Source: Paulinella micropora (Eukaryota; Cercozoa; Imbricatea; Euglyphida). Taken from it: 42,269 nt of DNA. The number at the start of each line of letters is the position of its first letter. The first letter of the stretch is position 1. The position numbers and the translations under genes were made by a program. The DNA is taken from the NCBI GenBank assembly GCA_009731375.1, contig BJOX01000066.1, positions 1,114,842 to 1,157,110 of the forward strand, read 5' to 3'. Positions 32,418-41,227 of this stretch are shown piece by piece. A model generated the notes under the pieces. The model did no database searches. It saw nothing but the letters and a program-made list of their open reading frames with translations, and was not told where the DNA came from.

Positions 32418-33538
32418 GCGCCCGCCTCGAAGAACGTAGCCACGCTGACGTTGCAACCGCGGGCGACCGTGACGCGAGTTTCCGCGCCCTGGCCGCGCCA
32501 CAACGGTAAGGACAGCCAGCTGGCCCGCCAGTTGTGGCCGCCGTACGTGAACGAGCCGCCCTTGAGCAGGCGGCAGCGACAGTCCCCGTAGCTACAGACC
32601 CCGCCGGGCGGCACCGCCTGGTGGCACATGAGCTCCGAGCCGGGGGGGCACAGGTCCGGCGGGCAGACCCCGCCGGCAACCAGCCCCGAACTGCCGCTGT
32701 CGCTGGAGCTGGCGCTGGAGCTGATGCTGTCGTCCAGGGGCTCCGTCCAGTTGCGCTGGCAGTTAGTGTACACCTGGTAGCCCAAGGCCCAGCTCGGCTG
32801 GCTGAAGTTGAGCTCCGGGGCCGCGCACTGTTGCGGCGTAGTGCAGCCGCAGACTCCCGCCGAAGCCGGCGGCGGGTACAGCTCGAACGGCCGGCCCAGG
32901 TCGAGGCTCAGACAGTCGCCCTCGCCCGCGTACGCCTGGTACGTGCTGAAGTTCACCACCACATAGCTCCCAGCTAACGCGGCGTTGGCCGTGCAGGGCC
33001 GCGCCCAGCGATGGCGCAGCACCACATCGTGCAGGGGGCCGTTGTCGTTAAACACGTAGCTGCTCTGGTACGGCAGTTTGCTGAAACGAGCGCTGTAGGA
33101 GTTGTTGATTGCCTCCTGCACGTAATCGGTCGGCGTTCCCAGCACGCTGTCAGCGCACAGGCCTACGCGTGCCTCCACATCTTTGACGTAGCTCGCGGGC
33201 GACGAGGTCCAGTTCATCCTGACCAACGAGAAGATCAGCTTCACGTCGCAACCACTGCTGACCCGCACGCGCGTCTCCACCCCCTCTCCGTCCAGCAAGG
33301 GCAGCGCCAGAAAAACACTCCCTGCTTCGTCGGTTATATTGCCTTTGTACGTAAAAGAACTTCCGCCCGGCACCAAGCAACCACACAGCGCACGCGCACA
33401 GTCCGCCAACGAGCGAGCCGCGTCCAGGCAGATGGGGTCGGTTTCGTTCGGGCACTGCCCCGCCGGACAGCCCTGCGCCAGCGCCAGCGGCGGCAGCAGC
33501 AGCAGACAGCAGTACCACAACGTAGTAGTAAGTAGCAT
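32418..33538 (-). CDS. Secreted cysteine-rich protein with a duplicated domain, partial
   Basis: ATG at 33538 opens a clear signal peptide (hydrophobic residues 7-21, likely cut after LALA). The mature part is rich in Cys and has about eight N-glycosylation sequons (NET, NIT, NWT, NNS, NFS). One domain occurs twice: residues about 24-106 and 291-373 share CP..LCP/QCP Cys spacing, then GGSFTY, LSLPL/LALPL, GAETRV/GVETRV and GC.V. A Ser-rich linker (about 271-287) precedes the second copy. 373 residues are visible before the gap removes the C-terminus, so a membrane anchor cannot be excluded. The coding is GC-rich and intronless. No family is recognised; an extracellular or surface role is inferred. 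Confidence 0.7.
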
Positions 33539-33771
33539 AGTTTAATCGAGCGTGGTTTGTTTTTGGGGGGAGTTGGTGGTGGGTGGCTTGCTCCAGGGCC
33601 GTGCCCCCCCCTTGGCAGATTGGGGGAGGGGGGCCGCGCGCTCCCGGTGGGGGGGGGTTGTGGTTGGGAGGGCGGACTGTTTTTGTGTGTGTGTTTGTTG
33701 GGTTCGAGAGGACAGGGGAAAAAACTCCCCAGGTTTGGGCGCCCCCCTCAAACCCCCCCGGGGGGGGGGGC
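33539..33771. other. G/C homopolymer-rich upstream region
   Basis: Upstream of the secreted-protein start, runs of G and C interrupt T- and GTG-rich sequence. Frames are open on both strands because of composition. No gene is supported. Confidence 0.5.
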
Positions 33772-34220
33772 CGGCAAAAAGTCATTTTGTCGTGAAATTC
33801 ACCAGGTCTCGGGCAGGTTTGAAAAAAGTTTGGTCATTTTGGCAATCCTGCAAAGTTTGAGAGCAAAAAAATTAGGGAGACGACGGCGGGCGGGGGAAAG
33901 TTTATGATTTCTGTAATTTTCCCCGCCCGCCGTCGTCTCCCCAAATTTTCTAACTTACATTTAGCAGGATTGCCGAAATGTCCTTTGCTAAAAAGAAAGC
34001 CGGTCGGTAGCCGCAAAATCCGTCAGAAAGATTGTGCGCAAACCTGCCGAAGTTTGCGGCAAAAAGTCATTATTCACTGGGTTCCGAATCTTGCGAAAAG
34101 GAAAGTTTGGTCATTTTGGCAATCCTGCAAAGTTTGAGAGCGAAAAATTCGGGAGACGACGGCGGGCGGGGAAATTTGTCATTTCTGTCATTTTTCCCCG
34201 CCCGCCGTCGTCTCCCCAAG
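33772..34220. repeat. Tandem pair of long hairpins (21-bp GC stems)
   Basis: The stem starting GGGAGACGACGGCGGGCGGG occurs at 33875-33895 with its complement at 33921-33941, and again at 34151-34171 with its complement at 34196-34216. Each is preceded by the same TTTGGTCATTTTGGCAATCC block. The first hairpin extends outward as an imperfect palindrome to about 33820-33990. The copies are about 275-285 bp apart and lie downstream of the 438-residue gene and upstream of the secreted-protein gene. Confidence 0.9.
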
Positions 34221-34247
34221 GTGCCTGCAAAAAAGATCTGTGGTGGC

Positions 34248-34267
34248 ACTTGTCTGATCAGACAAGT
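34248..34267. repeat. Perfect 20-bp palindrome
   Basis: ACTTGTCTGATCAGACAAGT is fully self-complementary. It lies about 200 bp beyond the 3' end of the 438-residue gene. It could be a protein-binding site or a transcript hairpin. Confidence 0.85.
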
Positions 34268-34387
34268 TATACACACCAACATGTGCGCAAGGCAATTTAC
34301 ACCAGCCGGAGATGTGCACTATTCAAAGCCGGAGATGCCGCCAGAGTGATCACTAGGCAAAGCCGATGACTACAAGGATCTTAGTAT

Positions 34388-34393
34388 TTTATT
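34388..34393 (-). terminator. Polyadenylation signal of the 438-residue gene
   Basis: AATAAA on the minus strand, about 70 bp past the TGA stop at 34463-34465, in an AT-rich patch within GC-rich surroundings. Confidence 0.6.
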
Positions 34394-34462
34394 AAAGTAC
34401 GTTTTCAATTGAAGCAAAAACACAAATTGTGGCGAGAGATTTCTTTTAAATTCAGCTGTACA

Positions 34463-35779
34463 TCAGGCGTGCTTGGCGCGCTTGTTGGCACCGCAAATGT
34501 CGTCCGGCTCCAACGTCGGCCGGCCCCTCAGGCTGCACGCACGCCGGAACAGCTTGTAAGAGACCAGGCCGCTAGAGCTGAGTTCGCAGTTCACGCGCTC
34601 ATCGGCACAGTCAGGGTTGAGCCGGTGCGCGAGCGCTCGTACTTCTTTCAGCAGGCCTTCTGTGCCCGCCACCCGCTGGAAACGGGGGGTGCTGGGCGCA
34701 CCGAGCGGGAGCCCGTCCTGCAGCTTTTTCAGGGACTCGAGCAAGTCGGCGCCGTAGTGGCCCTTAATTTCGAGGTCGGGGTGATCTGGCAGCGTCCAGA
34801 GCCACAGCCCGTCCGCGGCCAGCACGAGGAAATCGCGGCTGCCGCCGTGGTTGGGGCCCGTGACCAAGACGCGGTCTAGATCCAGCCGGAACGCCTTGGC
34901 CGCCCTGAAGCGCAGGCTACACTCAAACTCGGCGGCTAGCGCGGCACAGAAGCTCGGGCTGGTCAGGTGTACAAAGCCCTTGAACCAGTCACAGTGTGAG
35001 CCGAGGCGCAGGTGGTAGCGTTCACGAAAGAGCGCCAGGTGCTTGTCGGACAAGGGCTCCGTCACGCGGCGAAAGGTGTCTAGAAAAGTGCACGTCCAGT
35101 GGATGGTGTTGAGGCGCGGCATGACGTCGTCGTGCAAAGGTTGTAGCCAGGACGGCTGGGGGTGCACAACGGTGGTGACGTAGTCGCCCGCGGGTTGCAG
35201 GCCGCCGTGGCCGGTGGCAAACACCTTGTTGACGGTGTTGGCTGGCCAGGGCGGGACGTAGCCCTCGTCCAGGAGCCGGGCCACGTCCAGCGCGTCGAAC
35301 CAGTTGAAACCATTGCCCGGCGCAAACGTCTCCAACAGCTCGGCGGCGGCGCCACGGGCCAGCGCGTGGCAGGCGAACAGGTACACTTGGTAGAGCTGGC
35401 GCACGCTGACGTTGAGCGAGCACGAGAGGTACCAGACACTTGCGCGAGAGCCACGGGCCGGCGACGTCACCTGCAACGCCAGCTGGTCAGCCGGGGCGTG
35501 GGTGAGCAGGTGCAGCGCGCGCACGATCGTGCGGTACAGCTGGAGCTGTAGGTCGGGCCCGTTTGGTGACTTGTGCCAGGCTGCGGGGAAGGCGACGCGC
35601 AGCACGAAGGGCAGGATAGAGTCGAGTTCGTCGTACAAGCCGCACAGGCTTTCGAACTCGTTGTACTGCCCCAGGCTGGTGGACGGGGAACCCGAGCCGC
35701 CAGCCAGAACTTCGCCCCTGGCCCTGCGGGTCTTGTTTTGGTTGAAGAACTTGGGAAAGATGGCTAAGCGTCGCTGCAT
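34463..35779 (-). CDS. 438-residue intronless protein, unknown function
   Basis: ATG at 35779 (MQRRLAIFPKFFNQNK), context AAGTAAATG; TGA stop. The frame is long, GC-rich and of normal composition, so it is a real gene. The N-terminal 30 residues are basic. The body (about 40-380) is mixed alpha/beta with many Leu, Trp and His, for instance FAPGNGFNWFDALDVARLL, NTIHWTCTFLDTF and VTGPNHGGSRDFLVLAADG. The C-terminus is basic (ICGANKRAKHA), perhaps a nuclear signal. No membrane span, signal peptide or catalytic motif is recognised. It shares strand and composition with the secreted-protein gene and is separated from it by the hairpin pair. Function unknown. Confidence 0.75.
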   Translation of the reverse strand: MQRRLAIFPKFFNQNKTRRARGEVLAGGSGSPSTSLGQYNEFESLCGLYDELDSILPFVLRVAFPAAWHKSPNGPDLQLQLYRTIVRALHLLTHAPADQLALQVTSPARGSRASVWYLSCSLNVSVRQLYQVYLFACHALARGAAAELLETFAPGNGFNWFDALDVARLLDEGYVPPWPANTVNKVFATGHGGLQPAGDYVTTVVHPQPSWLQPLHDDVMPRLNTIHWTCTFLDTFRRVTEPLSDKHLALFRERYHLRLGSHCDWFKGFVHLTSPSFCAALAAEFECSLRFRAAKAFRLDLDRVLVTGPNHGGSRDFLVLAADGLWLWTLPDHPDLEIKGHYGADLLESLKKLQDGLPLGAPSTPRFQRVAGTEGLLKEVRALAHRLNPDCADERVNCELSSSGLVSYKLFRRACSLRGRPTLEPDDICGANKRAKHA

Positions 35780-35794
35780 TTACTTGGCTAGAAA

Positions 35795-35990
35795 AAAAGG
35801 AGAGAGAAAGAAACGAGGAGAGAGAAAGAAACGAGGAGAGAGAAAGAAACGAGGAGAGAGAAAGAAACGAGGAGAGAGAAAGAAACGAGGAGAGAGAAAG
35901 AAACGAGGAGAGAGAAAGAATCGAGGAGAGAGAAAGAGTGACAGAGAGACACAGAGAGAGAGGGAGAGAGAAAGGAAAAAAGGGGAAGGG
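35795..35990. repeat. 18-bp minisatellite GAAAGAAACGAGGAGAGA
   Basis: Seven or so nearly identical 18-bp units directly upstream of the 438-residue gene start, then degenerate GA. Because 18 is a multiple of three, frames on both strands run through it; they are artefacts. Confidence 0.9.
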
Positions 35991-36084
35991 GCAGCGAATT
36001 GAAAAAGAACTCATGATAAACCAAGTCCCAAAACACTCGGGCAAAGGCAGAAAAGAAAACCGTTGAGTTGCTGCTAAAATACTT

Positions 36085-37720
36085 GCAATTCAAACGAGAA
36101 CACGACGATACACACGACGATACACGCACACGAGGATACAGACACGCAAATACAAAACACGACGATACACACACAAGTACACAAATACACACATACACAA
36201 ATACAGACACACACGACGATACACACACACGCAAATACACAAATACACGCAAATACACACAAATATACACATACAGACACGCAAATACAACACACATACA
36301 CACATACAGACACACACAAATACACGCAAATACACACATACAGACACACACAAAATACACGCAAATACACGCAAATACACACATACAGACACACACAAAT
36401 ACACGCAAATACACACATACAGACACACACAAATACAAAAAGAGAACCCACGCACACACATACATACACTGGGAGAGGAAGGAGGGGGGGGGGGAGGTGT
36501 ACCCTGGGCAGAGAGATGCAAGATCGATGTGCGAGGGATGCGAGGGTTTTGTGTTTGTGTGGCGAGGGGGGAGGGCAGGGGGAGGGCCTGATGCTGGCAG
36601 CATTGAGCAAAACCAATGTTGGCAGCATTGGGTTTGCCCAATGATTCGGCATCGCAGGCCCTCCCCTTCGAATACAGCCCATTGGGCAAACCCAATGTTG
36701 GCAGAATTGCGCAAACTCAATGTTGACAGCATTGGGCAAACCCAATGTTGGCAGAATTGGGTTCGCCCAATGGGCTGTCGAAGGGGAAAGGGGGCCGAAC
36801 CTACATCATTGGGCGAACCCAATTCTGTCAACATTGGGTTTGCCCAATGCTGCCAACATTGGGTTTGCGCAATTCTGCCAACATTGGGTTTGCCCAATGA
36901 CATAGTTTCGGCCCCCCCTCCCCTTCGACAGCCCATTGGGCGAACCCAATTCTGTCAACATTGGGTTCGCCCAATGCTGCCAACATTGGGTTTGCCCAAT
37001 GACTTCGGCATCGCAGGCCCTCCCCTCGATTACAGCACATTGAGCAAAACCAATGTTGGCAACATTGGGGTTGCGCAATGCTGCCAACATTGGGTTTGCC
37101 CAATGACTTCGGCATCGCAGGCCCTCCCCTCGATTACAGCACATTGAGCAAAAACCAATGTTGGCAACATTGGGGTTGCGCAATGCTGCCAACATTGGGT
37201 TGCCCAATGACTTCGGCATCGCAGGCCCTCCCCTCGATTACAGCACATTGGGCAAAACCAATGCTGCCAACATTGGGTTTGTGCAATGGCGAGTAGATTG
37301 TGCACACTCCGGATTGGCCCCCTTGAGACTTGTGTGTATATGTGTTTATCGTTGTGTGTGAGACTTGTGTGTGTGAGACGTCGTGTGTGAGACGTGTATC
37401 GTCGTATATCGTAGTATACCGTCGTGTATCTTCGTGTGTGTATCATCGTGCGTGTATCGTCTCGTGTGTGTATCGTCGTGTATCGTGTATCGTCCTGTGG
37501 TCGTCGTGTGTGTGTATCGTCGTGTATCGTGTATCGTCCTGTGGTCGTCGTGTGTGTATCTTCGTGTGTGTATCGTCGTGTGTGTGAAATCTCTTTGGCT
37601 TTGTGTCTGGTTTTTTTTTGGTGTTGTTGTTTTGTCTTTTCCTTCTCTGGGATTTCTTTGGGTCTGTGTGTGCGTGTGCATTCTTCGTCTTTTCTATTTT
37701 TTTCGTGTATCGTCGTGTCT
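36085..37720. repeat. About 1.6-kb inverted structure with complementary repeat flanks
   Basis: The left flank (36097-36450) is ACGATACACAC / CGCAAATACACA repeat; the right flank (37330-37720) is GTGTATCGTCGTGTG repeat. CACGACGATACACAC on the left is the complement of GTGTGTATCGTCGTG on the right. The palindromic array of the next entry lies between. Frames across it are composition artefacts. Confidence 0.75.
36590..37290. repeat. Palindromic array of CAATGTTGGCA / TGCCAACATTG units
   Basis: About twenty copies of a 17-mer like CATTGGGTTTGCCCAATG, itself nearly self-complementary, are joined by TGTTGGCAG or CTGCCAACA spacers. Orientation flips near 36780-36800. A larger module (CTTCGGCATCGCAGGCCCTC plus palindromes) is tandemly repeated about every 105-110 bp after 37000. 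No gene is supported. Confidence 0.9.
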
Positions 37721-37822
37721 GTCCTGTGTTAATTTTGGCGTGTGTTTTTTTTGCCCCTGGTTTGTCTGCCGTCCCAGGATAGACGAGCCTGGCCAAGCCG
37801 AGCGAGGATCGACCCCCCCAAA

Positions 37823-37850
37823 CGCCACGGTGCTCTCGAGCACCGTGGCG
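37823..37850. repeat. Perfect hairpin, 13-bp arms
   Basis: CGCCACGGTGCTC and GAGCACCGTGGCG are exact complements separated by TC. It lies just ahead of a possible coding stretch. Confidence 0.9.
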
Positions 37851-37859
37851 CTGGGCCAA

Positions 37860-38169
37860 TGAGCTCCAGAAATACCTCGAACATCAGCCTGTCGCGTTCA
37901 ACACCGTGCGAGTCACATCGCTTGTCGCAGCTGATCACTGTCCTGCGCAAGAGGAGGGCCGCGCCCTCAACTTTTTTGGTGGCCACGTTGATCCCACACG
38001 TGGGCCTGACGCGTGCCACTCTCTCCTGATTGTGCCCTGCCGCGCGCGTTGTCTACCATCGAACCTGCAAAAACATAGCACGCAAGGAATTTGCTGGGGG
38101 GGGGTGCTGTTTCCCTCCCCCCCCCCCCCCGCACATTCCCCTTCTCTCCCATTCCCTCACTCTCCTTAG
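37860..38169 (+). CDS. Possible short gene, strand and frame uncertain
   Basis: One plus frame, open from before 37820 without an ATG, reads like protein: NELQKYLEHQPVAFNTVRV, then AADHCPAQEEG, HVDPTRGPDACHSLLIVPC. It dissolves into C-rich sequence after about 38095. A minus frame over 37729-38019 starting MARVRPTCGINVATKK is also open with reasonable composition. GC-rich DNA gives open frames easily, so neither is secure. The region lies between a hairpin and the F-box/LRR gene. Confidence 0.25.
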
Positions 38170-38454
38170 AATCGAGCTAAGCGCGCCCCTTGCTGGCCCT
38201 CCCCCCCCCTCTTTGCTGCACAAACAACGGTGGCAGAGAGAAGACGGGGTTGCCGGGGGGTGTACGTGGGGGGGGGGAAGAGAGAGGCGCGGACCCCCCC
38301 CCCTATGGAAAAGGGCCGGCCAAAGGTACGGCGAGCTGTTGGAAGGGGAGGGGGGGGGGCCGCCGCAGCACCATCCCTCTCCCCGCCCCGTCGCTCCCCC
38401 GCCCAACATCTGACGAACCGCGCGACAAAAAGACGAAAAAGTACAAAAAAAAAG

Positions 38455-39805
38455 ATGGAGCGCAAACGGCCGGCCCGTGGCACCGAGGAAATGTTCCGCG
38501 GTGATGCGTCAGCCAAAAAGCAACGCACAGAAACTGGGCCGGCCGCTCAACCCTCGTGGCTGTTGAGGCTGCCCCTAGACCTTTGGGCGCTGATCAGAGA
38601 TCTGCAGGGTGCAGAGGAAGCAGTCCGGTTTGCTCTGGTGTGTCGCGAATCCCTGGCGATTGTCAAGAGCAGTGAGTTCTGGGGGGGCTGGGAGCAACCA
38701 GTCTTTGACCTGTCGCGTGACAGCAAGAAAGCAGTGTTCTCTTTCTTTGTCCAACACTGTATTAACAGTCACCTGCCCTTGCGACAGGTTGCGCTGGCTG
38801 CGCCGTACAGCCCAGCACATTACACCGGGAAGCGCCTGAACGAGGTGACTGTCACAACCCTGGTCATGGTAGGCAACAGCGCCAGTGAAAACCACGTAGT
38901 GGAAGCAGAGAGAAACTTCCTGAACGCGTTTGCTTGTATCCACGAAATAATCGCCGCCAACACCAGTGACATCTGCCAGCACCTGCGGGATTGCCGAAAC
39001 ACTAAAGAATTGCGGTTACTCTCGATTCTAGGCGGGGAGATGACTGACGACAGCCTGCGGGTCTTGCAAGGGCTACACGATTTGGAGTGCCTGACTCTCC
39101 GGAAGTGCGACCAGATTACCGACACCGGCCTACAAGAAGCGTTGGCGCCCCTGCCCAGGCTTCGCGAACTTTGCGTCAAGAATTGCACTCACGTTAGAGG
39201 CGCCCAGCTACGGGGTCTGCAACAATTGACGAAGCTGACGTTGAGCCCACGGGCACTGGATCAAACTATAGAGGAAGTGTCTTTCCTGAGCAAGCTGAAA
39301 TATTTGGACTTGCTCGGGTGCACCGGCGTCACGGGCAACAACCTAGAACTACTTGCAGGGTCCCGGTTCGACTGCCTGCGACTTCAGTTGGTCGGTGGGA
39401 ATCTCAGTGACTAAAAGCTGCGAGTTCTAGGCCACGTGCAGGGCCTGCAAGCCCTGCATTTGGACGGGACCACCAACATCACTGTGTACGGCCTGGCAGA
39501 TCTGCAGCTCTGTCCCGCACTAGAAGAACTGATCATCGGCGGCTGTAGTCAGCTCGAGGACCTTTTTGTACTACAGAGCTTCCGTGCGCTGCGCACCCTG
39601 CAGCTGATAGGTCTGGACGCAAGCCAAGGCCCGCCGCCCGGGTTCGCGTCCGGCAGAGCTTTACAAAGGCTCCAGCTATATACTTACCTCATATCAGACG
39701 AGACAATCTCCGCGTTGCGGCGCTCCCGGTCACTGGAAGAATTGCAACTAATTGGGTGCATGATCACGGGCAGCGTCTTAGGGCTACAGGACTGCCGCTC
39801 GCTCA
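38455..39805 (+). pseudogene. F-box / leucine-rich-repeat protein, interrupted by one TAA
   Basis: The start is the ATG at 38455 (MERKRPARGTEEMF), after an A-rich leader; the longer open frame upstream crosses G/C homopolymers. A basic N-terminus leads into an F-box-like helix set at about residues 35-76 (LPLDLWALIRDL, ALVCRESLAIV). LRRs of the F-box-associated, cysteine-containing type begin at about 175: LECLTLRKCDQITDTGLQEA, LRELCVKNCTHV, LKYLDLLGCTGVTG. At 39412-39414 a TAA interrupts, but the same frame continues with KLRVLG and at least 125 further LRR residues to the gap at 39806-39815. The stop falls inside a repeat at a variable position. F-box proteins recruit substrates to SCF ubiquitin ligases; LRRs bind the substrate. 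This copy may be dead, recoded, or carry a base error. Confidence 0.75.
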
Positions 39806-39872
39806 NNNNNNNNNNCTCTCCACGCACGTCCCCTTTCTTTGAGAGACAGAGAGAGGAGACACAAATAAAAAA

Positions 39873-40241
39873 ATGACCATGGGACTGTACCCCCCTTTTG
39901 TCGCCCTGAACCCTCCCCCTTTCTCTGCCTCGGTGCTAGGGAAAATAACGGGAGACGACAAGAGAGAGGCTTTGTTCAGGCCGGCGCACGTTGTGCCCAA
40001 CGCTCTCGGCAGAAATTCGGTTACGGCCCAAAAGCGCGCTTGGCTGGTCGAATGCCGTGAGCTCAGCGGGCAGCTGTCCCGGGCGGGCGTGAAGAAGCGT
40101 GCGAGGCTTGAGCGGCTGCCATTGCCGGAGTTGCACAAGGAGCTATGTTCTCTGCGCACATTGGTCGCGAGGCCGCCGGTAGCATTGGACAAGCGCGGGG
40201 TTCTGCACCAATTCGACAAGAAAGCCACACCCCCCAGCTGA
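39873..40241 (+). CDS. Hypothetical 122-residue basic protein
   Basis: ATG at 39873 (MTMGLYPPFVALNPPPF) after an AAATAAAAAA leader; TGA at 40239-40241. The N-terminal 25 residues are Pro/aromatic-rich. The middle and C-terminal parts are helical and basic (AQKRAWLVECRELSGQL, GVKKRARLERLPLPELHKEL). Composition is normal and GC-rich like its neighbours. It follows the F-box/LRR gene on the same strand across a 10-N gap and precedes the nested palindrome. The size and charge would suit a small DNA- or RNA-binding protein, but no family is recognised. Confidence 0.5.
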   Translation: MTMGLYPPFVALNPPPFSASVLGKITGDDKREALFRPAHVVPNALGRNSVTAQKRAWLVECRELSGQLSRAGVKKRARLERLPLPELHKELCSLRTLVARPPVALDKRGVLHQFDKKATPPS

Positions 40242-40392
40242 GCGCCTGTCCTTTTTTTGGGCACACACTCCTGGGGGTGTGGAGGGAACCCCCCCCTTTT
40301 CTCGTCACATAACACCTCCCGCCGGAAAAAACTGGACATCGCTTACCTCGCGGGAAAACGACCGTAAGTCTTCTCCCGCCTTTTTGGATCGC

Positions 40393-40752
40393 AACGGTCG
40401 ACGTAGCCTTCCTACGTGCTAACGGTTTTCTAACGTTTTTCCGGCGGGCGATTTTTGATAAAGCCCCCCCCCAAAAAAAGGTGCAAGCAGTGCAAAAGTG
40501 CAAATGGATTATGATAGGACGGATGCCCCTTTTCTACCTTTTTATAGCAGTAACTTTTTTATATATCTATACATTTTAACAAGTATAGATATATAAAAAA
40601 GTTTTCTGCCTTTTTTTCCCTCCAGGCCTACCGAAATTCATTTGCACTTTTGCACTGCTTGCACCTTTTTTTAGGGGGGGGCTTTATCAAAAATCGCCCC
40701 CAGAAAAAACGTTAGAAAACCGTTAACACGTAGGGGGGCTACGTCGACCGTT
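40393..40752. repeat. Nested palindrome, 114-bp arms, AT-rich core hairpin
   Basis: The outer arms 40393-40506 and 40639-40752 are reverse complements with a few differences (AACGGTCGACG...GTGCAAATG / CATTTGCAC...CGTCGACCGTT). Inside, 40552-40572 and 40583-40603 are a perfect 21-bp inverted repeat (TTTTTTATATATCTATAC half) around a 10-nt loop. Outer and inner centres lie within about 5 bp of each other, so this is one cruciform-capable structure. It sits between the 122-residue gene and the 3' end of the helicase gene. Confidence 0.92.
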
Positions 40753-41221
40753 ACCGAAAACCGGCCCGGAGGGTTGTCCTAAAATTTCCACGGGAAATGA
40801 ACCTGGAAGCCGAGGGAATCTGTTACTACCCGTAATTTCCGGTTCAATATACATCTCGGGTGGTCGATATAAAGCTAGCGAGGGGAGGGGATATTATAGC
40901 CTCCCCCCAAAGGGGGTGTGAGAGTGTGCGCCCGTCTGTAGGGGGGGGGGGAAGGGGGAAAGGGGAGAGAGAGGAGTGTGTGGAGTCGCGCGTTTGGGGA
41001 ATAGAACAAAAAATAATGCGTGATTTCTACAACAGCCTAAACATCCTTTTCATTTCCGACCCTCGCTCTCTCTTGCAGTGGCTTGGCCACCGCAGGTAAT
41101 GGGCCAGGAAACCAGCCAAGGAAACTAGCTGAGGCTTGATGCAGTGTACAAAAAAACGTGCCTTTAATGAAGAAAATTACCAAGTTTCACGCCCTCCGCG
41201 GGGGGGGGGGGGCAGTTCGCT
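40753..41221. other. Intergenic region, possible TATA element
   Basis: Contains CGATATAAAGC at 40867-40877 on the plus strand and G-runs at 40941-40952. A short frame MRDFYNSLNILFISDP (41016-41099) ends at CGCAGGTAA, which could equally be a splice donor. No gene is secure. Confidence 0.35.
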
Positions 41222-41227
41222 TTTATT
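41222..41227 (-). terminator. AATAAA overlapping the helicase stop codon
   Basis: The minus-strand sequence GAATAAAAG contains both the TAA stop (41223-41225) and an AATAAA signal, so any 3' untranslated region must be very short. Confidence 0.5.

Noticed and set aside
33150-33785. Frame overlapping the secreted-protein gene on the same strand
   Set aside because: It lacks the signal peptide and Cys pattern, and is a GC-driven shadow of the real gene.
35487-36044. Ser/Leu-rich frame upstream of the 438-residue gene
   Set aside because: It is produced by the 18-bp minisatellite, whose length is a multiple of three.
36590-37290. CRISPR-like palindromic repeats
   Set aside because: The units flip orientation and the spacers are themselves repeated; no cas genes are present.
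38230-38454. N-terminal extension of the F-box/LRR gene
   Set aside because: It passes through G and C homopolymers; the ATG at 38455 has an A-rich leader and begins normal coding sequence.
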